Notes under the pieces: model-generated | Told to the model about the DNA's origin: nothing | What the model saw: only the letters and a program-made list of their open reading frames with translations | Databases searched by the model: none | Part shown: positions 14,630-21,676 of the stretch, in pieces | Numbering within the stretch: position 1 is the first letter of the stretch | Layout: the number at the start of each line of letters is the position of its first letter | Assembly: GCA_003446375.1 (NCBI GenBank) | Contig: DMAW01000151.1 | Coordinates: 1 to 22,962 of the forward strand | Length of the DNA: 22,962 nucleotides | From: Eubacteriaceae bacterium | GTDB lineage: Bacteria; Bacillota; Clostridia; Eubacteriales; Alkalibacteraceae | Direction of reading: 5' to 3' | Translations under genes and position numbers: made by a program

Positions 14630-15193
14630 TTACAACTCCGATTCATCAGTTAAGTTTTTTGTGTTGAGTTTGTTCAAGTATGTATTTACTGCCTGCAGGT
14701 AATGAACTAGGAAAATCCCTTCTCTTTTAATTTCAAGATTTTCGTCCAAAGCCTTCCACGGTATCGATTTTCTGCCTCCGTTCCTTGATTTCTCCCAATA
14801 ATTTTTAATTTCTTCAAAAGGAATCAAGAAGTACTTCTCTATCTTAGAGAAAAAAACTATAATATACGATAAGCCCTTTTGCTCGGCGAACTTCTCCATG
14901 AATTCAATCTGATGACTATGTATATTTGAAATGGGCAGGCTGTCTTTGTTTGTCTCTTTTACGTCAAAACATACAGGGATACCCTGTATGTTTCCCATAT
15001 AATCTACTGTGCTCTTTTGATCAAAATATGCTAGGCTGATAACACCCTTTTGCTTATCCAATGTTATTGGTTTTATAGATGTAGGCAGCTTTTGAATCAC
15101 TGCCAGTCCGCATCTTAAATATTCTTCATTGGTCAAATTTATAAATTCTTCTAATGTGCTGCCTCTAAGGCCTCTGCTGTTCCAATAAGGCAT
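14630..15193 (-). CDS. recU: Holliday junction resolvase RecU
   Basis: 187 residues. The N-terminus YWNSRGLRGSTLEEFINLTNEEY, the AVIQKLPTSI strand, the STVDYMG motif (Asp64) and FDVKET (Asp77, Lys79) with SNIHSHQIEFM follow RecU of Bacillus subtilis from memory. The metal-site Glu in the FEAKET motif of B. subtilis is an Asp here, a conservative change. RecU resolves four-way junctions in homologous recombination and is confined largely to Firmicutes. In bacilli it is paired with a penicillin-binding protein gene; here it lies between a pseudouridine synthase and RNase HI. The ATG follows GGGGGAG, and the gap after rluA is 4 bp. Confidence 0.92.
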   Translation of the reverse strand: MPYWNSRGLRGSTLEEFINLTNEEYLRCGLAVIQKLPTSIKPITLDKQKGVISLAYFDQKSTVDYMGNIQGIPVCFDVKETNKDSLPISNIHSHQIEFMEKFAEQKGLSYIIVFFSKIEKYFLIPFEEIKNYWEKSRNGGRKSIPWKALDENLEIKREGIFLVHYLQAVNTYLNKLNTKNLTDESEL

Positions 15194-15197
15194 CTTA

Positions 15198-16166
15198 TCA
15201 CTCCCCCAACAATTTAATTATTTCAACGTAGTTTTCAGGAATTGGGGCTGTTATTTTCAGGTTTTTTCCCTGATCTAAATAATCCTTTATTTCCATTTCT
15301 CCACAGTGCAGCATCTGTCCGCTAACAGCAAATTTTTTATAAAAACACTTGTTTGTTTTACTATTTCCGTACTTCATATCTCCTATTATAGGCTTTTTTA
15401 TTTGGTTTAAATGAGCTCTGATTTGATGAGATCTTCCGGTTATCAAGTTGATTTCAACCAAAGTATACTCTTTTATAACCTTTATCGGCTTTATAACTGT
15501 TTCAACATATTTTGATCCATCAATATATTTATCTGATATCGTTGACTTGTTTTGATTTTTATCTTTTAAAATGTAACCTTTTAGATGCATCGAGTCTCTA
15601 AGTACGCCGTCTATCAACGCCGTGTAGATCTTTTTAACTTTGCGCTCAGCTATTTTCTTATTAGTTTCCATCAAAGCTTTGTTGTTTTTGGCAATCAAAA
15701 TTATTCCACTTGTATTCTTGTCCAATCGATTGCAACATGCAGGTGCAAAGGTTATCTCTTCTACCGGATTGTAAGATCTATTATAAATCAGATATCTCTT
15801 ACCTTGTTCAACAATGCTGTCGAAGCCACCGTGAGTTAAAACTCCTGGTTTTTTATTTACAGCTAGGATATTTTCATCTTCATACACAACTTCGATATCT
15901 AATTTGCCATTTAAATCTTGATCACCATCAACCTGCGTAGATTCTTTGACGTAAAATTTATCAACTGTGCTGTCAGCCAAATAGATGCTTACGATATCTC
16001 CTTCTTTGAGTTTATATGCAGGGTCTGTTTTTTTTCCATTGACTTTAATGTACTTTTTTCGAATGCTTTTTAGCACAAAACCTTTGCCTGCCAATTTTAA
16101 ATATTTCCCCATAAACCTGTCTACTCTTTGGTTTGACTCATTTTCAGTTACAATAATCTCTTTCAT
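15198..16166 (-). CDS. RluA family 23S rRNA pseudouridine synthase (RluC/D-like)
   Basis: 322 residues from the ATG at 16166. An S4 RNA-binding domain (about 10-65, with RVDRFMGKYL and KYIKVNGKK) precedes the RluA catalytic domain, with CNRLDKNTSGI holding the catalytic Asp149 and RSHQIRAHL further on. The family converts uridines in 23S rRNA or tRNA to pseudouridine; the exact site is not predictable. The frame stays open 45 codons further up, across the end of polA, but that stretch is Ser/Lys/Arg-rich low-complexity from the other frame, and the S4 domain begins right after the chosen ATG. There is no clear Shine-Dalgarno site before this ATG, so translation may depend on ribosomes finishing polA 8 bp upstream. 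Confidence 0.88.
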   Translation of the reverse strand: MKEIIVTENESNQRVDRFMGKYLKLAGKGFVLKSIRKKYIKVNGKKTDPAYKLKEGDIVSIYLADSTVDKFYVKESTQVDGDQDLNGKLDIEVVYEDENILAVNKKPGVLTHGGFDSIVEQGKRYLIYNRSYNPVEEITFAPACCNRLDKNTSGIILIAKNNKALMETNKKIAERKVKKIYTALIDGVLRDSMHLKGYILKDKNQNKSTISDKYIDGSKYVETVIKPIKVIKEYTLVEINLITGRSHQIRAHLNQIKKPIIGDMKYGNSKTNKCFYKKFAVSGQMLHCGEMEIKDYLDQGKNLKITAPIPENYVEIIKLLGE

Positions 16167-16174
16167 AATTAAAT

Positions 16175-18844
16175 CTATTTGGCTTGATACCAGTTTTCTC
16201 CCTGAGAAATTTCTACTGTCATGGGAACCTTCAAGCTGGCTGCTCCTTCCATTTTTTCTTTCACTATTTTTTTTGTTTCTTCCACTGCTTCTAAAGGACA
16301 ATCGACAATTAGTTCATCGTGAACAGTTAATATTAATTTTGCACCTGATTTTTTGTTTTTCAACTCCGTATATACGTCAATCATCGCTATCTTCATTATA
16401 TCTGCAGCGCTTCCCTGTATTGGTGTATTCAAGGCAAGCCTCTCTCCACTTTTTGCTATCATTGCATTTCTGGAATGTATCTCAGGTATAAATCTCCTTC
16501 TTCCGAACAAAGTCGTTACATATCCCTTGTCCTTAGCTTCTTGCACTATATTTTTCATGTACTCTTCTACCTTGGGATATCGCCCAAAATACCTGTCAAT
16601 ATAATCTTGCGCTTCTTTTCTGGTTATGCCCAAGTCTTGCGACAGGCCATACGCTTGTTTCCCGTAAATCAGTCCAAAATTTATAGCTTTTGCATACATT
16701 CTCTGGGTTGATGTCACATCTTCTAGAGCTACATCGAAAATTTCAGATGCTGTACGGGCATGTATGTCTTCTTCTTTTAAAAATGAACTTATCAAGGTTT
16801 CATCGCCTGAAATATGGGCAAGTATCCTTAGTTCAATTTGAGAATAATCCGCATCTATAAGCACGTTTTCTTCTTTGGAAGGAATAAATACTTTTCTGAT
16901 TTTTTTCCCCATCTCAATCTTTACAGGTATATTCTGCAGGTTGGGATCTGAACTGCTGATTCTGCCTGTAGTTGTAAGCGCTTGATTAAATGTAGAATAA
17001 ATTTTATCTGTTTTTTTATCTATAATCTGTTTAAATCCTTTTATATACGTTGAACTAAGCTTTGAAATAGTTCTGTATTCCAAAATTTGTTCAATAACAG
17101 GATGTTTCCCTTTAAGTTTTTCAAGGACTTCCGCATCTGTAGAATACCCTGTTTTGGTTTTTTTAACTACCGGGAGCATTAGCTTTTCAAACAATATCTC
17201 TCCAAGTTGCTTGGGAGAATTAATATTAAAATTCTCGCCTGTTAAAGAGTAAATCTCTTTAGTTAGATTGTTTAGCTTTTCATCGAATTCAGCATCTAAC
17301 CTGTCAAGCTCTTTTCGATCGATTTTAAAACCTTCGTGTTCAAAAGATGCCAATACCTCAGTAAGAGGCAATTCAATATCTCTATATAGGCCAACCATTT
17401 CATATTCTTCTATCTGTGCCATTAGGTGACCCTTTAAATCTTTCATCAAGTCTGCTTGAGTACATACCATTGTCTTAATTGTATCCTTATCCACTTGATC
17501 AAATGTTTTTTTTGATTTTCCTTTACCGAATATATCTTCATCTGAAGCAATATCTTTGTTTAGATACTTTGACGATAAATCATTCATTTTGTATCTGTTA
17601 TCAGATGGATCTATAAGATATGCAGCTAAATACAGGTCAAAAACAAAACTTTTTAGCTCAATTCCATATTCTAAAGCCCAACAAAATAATCTTTTAAAAT
17701 CATGTCCTGTTTTTTTAATATTTTCGGATTCAAAGATGTCTCTCATGCTTTCAGAAATTAATTCTTCACTAAGATCATCAGTCGTCATATAGTAACATTT
17801 GCCTTCTGATGCTACTGCTATGGCTTTTAATTTTGCTCCATATTCTTTTTCAGCAAAATAAGAAATAAATATCTCTTTTGCTTGTTTTATTTCTTTTATC
17901 GCATCTTTAAGGGAGTCGTACTTGTCTATCTCTACAATTTTTTTTATATTAATTTCTTCATTTTCTAGAGCTACGGACTCATTGCCTGTAATTTTTGTAA
18001 CTATAGAAAAACATTCTAGCTTCTCAAAAAAATCGATAACCTTATCTGATTTGTAATTAAGTGTTTCATATTCATCTATATTAAATTCTACAGGCACTTC
18101 TGTTACTATCTCAGCAAGATGTCTACTTAAAAAAGCATTCTCTTTATCTTTTAAGAGCTTTTCTTGCACTTTGCCTTTTATATCATCAATGCTTTCGTAG
18201 ACACCTTCGATGTCTCCATATTCTTTTATCAACTTTATCGCGGTTTTTTCTCCAATTCCACTTACACCCGGTATATTATCAGACTTATCTCCCATTAATC
18301 CTTTCACATCTATAAGATCTCTAGGTGCAACTCCATACTTTTCCATAACTTTTTCTTCATCATAAGATTCCACTTCGCTTATTCCTTTTTTTGTATATAA
18401 CACCTGTATATTTGGATCTATTAATTGAAATGAATCTCTGTCTCCAGTCAATATGTCTACTTCTATATCATTTTTAGAACATAATTTAGATATTGTGCCA
18501 ATCAAATCATCAGCTTCATAACCGGCTAATGATATTTTTTTAATATCCATCAAATCAAGCATTTTCATAACCAATTCTATCTGTTTTTCTAAGTCTTCCG
18601 GCATGAGCATCCTTCCCGCTTTATACTTTTCATAGGTATCATGCCTAAAAGTTGGCTTTTTCTCATCAAAAGCGACGCCTATATAATCGGGATTATAGTT
18701 TTCCAATATATTTATGAGAATATTAGCAAAACCATACACTACATTAGTTGGCATTCCATCCTTAGTCGTCATTGGTCTGACTCCATAAAATGTTCTGTAT
18801 ATCAAGCTGTAACCATCAATTAAAATCAACCTCTTTTTTCCCAT
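16175..18844 (-). CDS. polA: DNA polymerase I
   Basis: 889 residues. Domain order is the 5'-3' exonuclease (about 1-290; LILIDGYSL, AFDEKKPTFRH, GYEADDLIG and LTGDRDSFQL present), a 3'-5' exonuclease-like domain (about 300-480) and the polymerase (about 500-889) with motif A DADYSQIELR (664-673), the O-helix RMYAKAINFGLIYG (715-728) and motif C VHDEL (841-845). In the exonuclease-like domain the first motif reads ISYFAE instead of DxE, so proofreading is almost certainly lost, as in many Firmicute PolA proteins. It fills gaps and removes RNA primers. The ATG follows AGGTGA. It heads an operon with rluA, recU, rnhA and 5-FCL. Confidence 0.97.
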   Translation of the reverse strand: MGKKRLILIDGYSLIYRTFYGVRPMTTKDGMPTNVVYGFANILINILENYNPDYIGVAFDEKKPTFRHDTYEKYKAGRMLMPEDLEKQIELVMKMLDLMDIKKISLAGYEADDLIGTISKLCSKNDIEVDILTGDRDSFQLIDPNIQVLYTKKGISEVESYDEEKVMEKYGVAPRDLIDVKGLMGDKSDNIPGVSGIGEKTAIKLIKEYGDIEGVYESIDDIKGKVQEKLLKDKENAFLSRHLAEIVTEVPVEFNIDEYETLNYKSDKVIDFFEKLECFSIVTKITGNESVALENEEINIKKIVEIDKYDSLKDAIKEIKQAKEIFISYFAEKEYGAKLKAIAVASEGKCYYMTTDDLSEELISESMRDIFESENIKKTGHDFKRLFCWALEYGIELKSFVFDLYLAAYLIDPSDNRYKMNDLSSKYLNKDIASDEDIFGKGKSKKTFDQVDKDTIKTMVCTQADLMKDLKGHLMAQIEEYEMVGLYRDIELPLTEVLASFEHEGFKIDRKELDRLDAEFDEKLNNLTKEIYSLTGENFNINSPKQLGEILFEKLMLPVVKKTKTGYSTDAEVLEKLKGKHPVIEQILEYRTISKLSSTYIKGFKQIIDKKTDKIYSTFNQALTTTGRISSSDPNLQNIPVKIEMGKKIRKVFIPSKEENVLIDADYSQIELRILAHISGDETLISSFLKEEDIHARTASEIFDVALEDVTSTQRMYAKAINFGLIYGKQAYGLSQDLGITRKEAQDYIDRYFGRYPKVEEYMKNIVQEAKDKGYVTTLFGRRRFIPEIHSRNAMIAKSGERLALNTPIQGSAADIMKIAMIDVYTELKNKKSGAKLILTVHDELIVDCPLEAVEETKKIVKEKMEGAASLKVPMTVEISQGENWYQAK

Positions 18845-18890
18845 AATTCACCTGCTTTATAATATTTACACCCACTATAGTTTAACATAT

Positions 18891-18920
18891 ATTATAACAT
18901 TTTAACCTTATAAAATTCAA
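18891..18920 (-). promoter_or_regulatory. Sigma-A promoter of the polA operon
   Basis: TTGAAT (18920-18915), 18-bp spacer ending in TG-T, then TATAAT (18896-18891). It combines a fair -35 with an extended -10, about 47 bp upstream of polA. Confidence 0.75.
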
Positions 18921-18946
18921 AATCCTTCGACATGATGCCGAAGGAT
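18918..18946 (-). terminator. Terminator of the ECF sigma operon
   Basis: On the minus strand ATCCTTCG, a 9-base loop and CGAAGGAT, followed by TTTTG. It lies 27 bp past the anti-sigma stop codon and abuts the polA -35 box. Confidence 0.7.
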
Positions 18947-18952
18947 CTATTT

Positions 18953-18988
18953 CTTTATTTTCTTTATTTTCTTTATTTTCTTATTTTT
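18953..18988. repeat. Short tandem repeat at the anti-sigma 3' end
   Basis: CTTTATTTT repeats three times exactly in tandem with a fourth imperfect copy (9-bp unit). It spans the stop codon of the anti-sigma gene and encodes part of its basic tail IRKIRK. It looks like a slippage tract that could move the stop codon. Confidence 0.6.
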
Positions 18989-20142
18989 CTTATTAGAATA
19001 CCTAAAATGGCCGCACTTGCAGATATGGCTACAGCAAACGGAAGAAATTTCACGACTATTATCGCTGCGTCTACAATGAACTTCAAAAGAAAGTTTATCG
19101 ATTCAACAAAAGCTTCTCTTGCTCTCTTTCCAAAGTTTTCAAATGGGCTTTTAACACTACTCGTCGGCAGACTCTTTTCAAAAATATTTATGTGTATCGT
19201 CGAATAAGCTACTTCCTTATCCCAATTCTTTAGCAGTGTTAGTCTTGAGTTGATTTCATTTCGAACTCGGGTTAGCTCCGACTCGATTGACAGCATATCT
19301 TCAATCCTCTCAGCTTTTGATAGATAATCCAATAGCCTTTCCTCTTGTATCATATAACTATCCAATTCTCCTTGAACATCTTGATATTGCTGTGTTATGT
19401 TTGTAGAAGTCACCCCTGAACTTGCAGCATCTCCATAGCCTTCAATTATATTCATCGTTTCAGAAAATACTCTTGTAGGCACTCTTATAATCATATAACC
19501 AGATTTTTCACTTCTTTCATCAGAAACATCGTAATAATTAGCATTTGATTCCTGGATAAAGCCTCCTACGCTGTCGACATATACGCTTATTTTATCTGTC
19601 GTTTCTTTATAGTCTTCAGAATACAAACTGATATTTCCTCTATATATAATTTTAGAAACATCAAATTCTTGACTTGAATCTGTTTTTTCTATTCCGTCTT
19701 GTCCTTTATTATCTTCATCTGTCGAAGCACCTTCATTTGAAATTCCTTCTTCCCATTGATCTCTGGAATCAAAATCATTATAACCACCTGAATTATCCGA
19801 TGCCGAATCATTTGATCTCCCCATAATAAAAAAATTACTTAATGTAGTTCCCACCATAACCAAAACTAATATGATTCCCGCTGCATAAGGCAAATATTTT
19901 TTGAAATTGGTTTTCTTTGCCTTGCTGTCCTTCATCTTTTTCAAAATCTGTTTTTTATCATGCTCTCCAAGCTCATAATCAACCATACCCTTTAAAAGTT
20001 CTCTGCTCTCTTTCATCTCGTGATAGTATTTACTGCATTCATCGCATGACTGCAAATGTTCATCAAGCTCTTTTTTTTCATTCTCATCTAAGTCATTATC
20101 AATTTTTCTGCTAATTAATTCAATGTACCTTTCATGATCCAT
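18973..20142 (-). CDS. Membrane anti-sigma factor with DUF4349 domain
   Basis: 389 residues from the ATG at 20142. The N-terminus is a zinc anti-sigma domain with the HxxxCxxC motif (His29, Cys33, Cys36). A membrane helix lies at about 86-107, then an acidic, low-complexity linker (110-160), then a DUF4349 domain (about 160-335; IIYRGNISLYSEDY, GGFIQESNANYY, SGYMIIRVP, then a helical coiled-coil part), and two closely spaced C-terminal hydrophobic helices (about 345-383) with a basic end. The sensor domain is thus outside the cell, tied to the sigma-binding domain inside. It should hold the ECF sigma factor encoded just upstream. The genes overlap by 11 bp. The start is set by GGGGAGG 8 bp away; a start 8 codons earlier (20166) is unlikely. 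Confidence 0.88.
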   Translation of the reverse strand: MDHERYIELISRKIDNDLDENEKKELDEHLQSCDECSKYYHEMKESRELLKGMVDYELGEHDKKQILKKMKDSKAKKTNFKKYLPYAAGIILVLVMVGTTLSNFFIMGRSNDSASDNSGGYNDFDSRDQWEEGISNEGASTDEDNKGQDGIEKTDSSQEFDVSKIIYRGNISLYSEDYKETTDKISVYVDSVGGFIQESNANYYDVSDERSEKSGYMIIRVPTRVFSETMNIIEGYGDAASSGVTSTNITQQYQDVQGELDSYMIQEERLLDYLSKAERIEDMLSIESELTRVRNEINSRLTLLKNWDKEVAYSTIHINIFEKSLPTSSVKSPFENFGKRAREAFVESINFLLKFIVDAAIIVVKFLPFAVAISASAAILGILIRKIRK

Positions 20143-20698
20143 CTTTGTTACCTCCCCTATGATCATTTAGATTTTGGAGACAACTTCTTAGCTTATGCCT
20201 GCCTCTGCTTATGCGGGATTTTACTGTACCTTGAGATATACTTAAGATCTCAGATATTTCAGAGTAAGAAAAGCCCATTATATCTCTTAGTATTACAGCT
20301 TCCTTTTGATCAGCATCCAATTTATAGATTTCAGAAATTATTATAGCTCTAAGTTCATTTTTTTCTGCAATGTCTTCTGTTTTGTTGTTGCTGTAAAATA
20401 CATCTTTCATAGCGTCTAAAGAGTAAGTCTCTTTTTTCTTTCTCCAATAATCCTTGGAACAATTGACTGCAATTGAGTATATCCATGTATAAAAGCTGCT
20501 GTTTCCTTTAAATAGTTCGATATTATTATATATTCTTATAAACACCTCTTGGGTTAGGTCTTTGGCATCTTCTTTATCTGAAATCAATTTTACAATAAGA
20601 TTGTATACCTTATTCCCATATTCTTTTACAATAGTTTCTAAAGCAATATTTTTGCCTTTTTTCAGATTCCTGATAATATTAGATTCTTCCATCTCCAT
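20132..20698 (-). CDS. ECF RNA polymerase sigma factor
   Basis: 188 residues with sigma region 2 (about 22-90; DAKDLTQEVFIRIYNNI, FYTWIYSIAVNCSKDYWRKKK) and region 4 (about 120-172; LDADQKEAVILRDIMGFSYSEISEILSISQGTVKSRISRGRHKL), and no region 1 or 3. This is the normal ECF form. Its anti-sigma partner follows with an 11-bp overlap. A GGGAAC-N16-CGTCTA element immediately upstream indicates that it transcribes its own gene. The ATG follows a G-rich ribosome site (GGGGGG); a second ATG two codons on is equally compatible. The stress it answers is not known, but the external DUF4349 domain of the partner points to the envelope. Confidence 0.94.
   Translation of the reverse strand: MEMEESNIIRNLKKGKNIALETIVKEYGNKVYNLIVKLISDKEDAKDLTQEVFIRIYNNIELFKGNSSFYTWIYSIAVNCSKDYWRKKKETYSLDAMKDVFYSNNKTEDIAEKNELRAIIISEIYKLDADQKEAVILRDIMGFSYSEISEILSISQGTVKSRISRGRHKLRSCLQNLNDHRGGNKDGS
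20151..20157 (-). promoter_or_regulatory. Ribosome site that fixes the anti-sigma start
   Basis: GGGGAGG on the minus strand, 8 bp before the ATG at 20142 and inside the sigma factor coding region. Confidence 0.7.
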
Positions 20699-20721
20699 TT
20701 TACTGACCCCCCTTTGTTATT

Positions 20722-20749
20722 TAGACGAATTTAAATCATTTTTGTTCCC
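20722..20749 (-). promoter_or_regulatory. ECF-type promoter of the sigma operon
   Basis: GGGAAC (20749-20744), exactly 16 bp, CGTCTA (20727-20722) on the minus strand. AAC in the -35 and CGTC in the -10 are the standard ECF elements of Gram-positive bacteria. It begins 3 bp after the diguanylate cyclase stop and ends 23 bp before the sigma start codon. Confidence 0.7.
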
Positions 20750-20752
20750 GTA

Positions 20753-21676
20753 TCATCTGCTTTTATATACAACTTTATTTCTTCCTTTACTCTTGGCTTC
20801 ATACATTGCCTCATCTGCCCTTTTTATTACAGCGTCCAAAGTGTCGCCAAACTCATACTCGGCAGCTCCAAAGCTAGCTGTTACAGCTAAGTCATAACCA
20901 TCAATGGTTATTGTTGATATTAATTTTCTAAGCCTCTCCGCTACTTCCTTCGCATCTTCCTCATCTCTGCAATTTAGAATGACTATAAATTCTTCTCCTC
21001 CAAACCTTGCTACCACATCTTCTTTTCTTAGTTTTTCTTTCAAAGTACTTGCAAACTTCACCAACACCAAGTCTCCTACATCATGCCCATAAGTGTCATT
21101 AACTTGTTTGAAATGGTCGATATCACAAAGAATTAATGCAAGCTTTCCAATTTTTGCCCTTTTATGATGTGACACCATCTCCTCGAACCTTTCGTAAAAA
21201 TACTTGCGGTTGCCTACTTGAGTCAGATAATCTTTGTTTAGAAGTTCGGTGATTTTTTTGTTTGCTTGTTCAAGTTTGGCATTTTTTTTTGCTAGCTCTC
21301 TTGTGATATTTGACATTTCAATATTCATTGCGGTAAGTTTTTCAGTTATTGAATCATCATTGATTATATAATCCTCGAAAACAATAAGTGTTTTATCTTT
21401 CTTCTGAATTGTTTTGCCTGTAATCTTAATAGAATTATGTTTATCTGCCCTTATTAATGAAATTTCTTTTAACTCTTTTGTTTCTTCTACTGTAATAGCA
21501 AAGAACTCATTTAAATCCTTCATCACTTTCACTTTTAATCTATTAGACACTAGATTCTTAAAGGCATTGTTGGCGTAAGACATCTCACCTTCTGGATTTA
21601 TTATTATAATAGGTATTTCAGATTCTTTTTTTAAGTAATCCATCAGATCATCTTTGAATAAATTTAAAACTTCCAT
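20753..21676 (-). CDS. PAS-GGDEF diguanylate cyclase
   Basis: 307 residues. A PAS-like domain (about 15-105; IPIIIINPEGEMSYANNAFKNLV) is followed by a coiled-coil signalling helix (about 110-147) and a complete GGDEF domain (148-305; DYLTQVGNRKYF, CDIDHFKQVNDTYGHDVGD). The active site reads GGEEF (226-230), and the product-inhibition I-site RKED (217-220) lies exactly five residues before it, so the enzyme should make c-di-GMP and be feedback-inhibited. There is no membrane helix, so it is cytosolic. Its start overlaps the end of the B12 sensor gene by 13 bp, so the two proteins are very probably made together and may bind each other. GGTGG lies 8 bp upstream of the ATG. Confidence 0.92.
   Translation of the reverse strand: MEVLNLFKDDLMDYLKKESEIPIIIINPEGEMSYANNAFKNLVSNRLKVKVMKDLNEFFAITVEETKELKEISLIRADKHNSIKITGKTIQKKDKTLIVFEDYIINDDSITEKLTAMNIEMSNITRELAKKNAKLEQANKKITELLNKDYLTQVGNRKYFYERFEEMVSHHKRAKIGKLALILCDIDHFKQVNDTYGHDVGDLVLVKFASTLKEKLRKEDVVARFGGEEFIVILNCRDEEDAKEVAERLRKLISTITIDGYDLAVTASFGAAEYEFGDTLDAVIKRADEAMYEAKSKGRNKVVYKSR

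Noticed and set aside
16167..16301. N-terminal extension of the pseudouridine synthase by 45 codons
   Set aside because: It lies within polA in another frame, is Ser/Lys/Arg-rich low complexity, and the S4 domain begins right after the ATG at 16166.
15985..16491. 168-codon plus-strand open frame opposite rluA and polA
   Set aside because: It is the complement of two well-supported genes; its Ser/Leu/Phe-rich translation matches no family and it lacks a ribosome site.
18953..18988. CRISPR-like repeat array
   Set aside because: The 9-bp units are directly adjacent, with no spacers.
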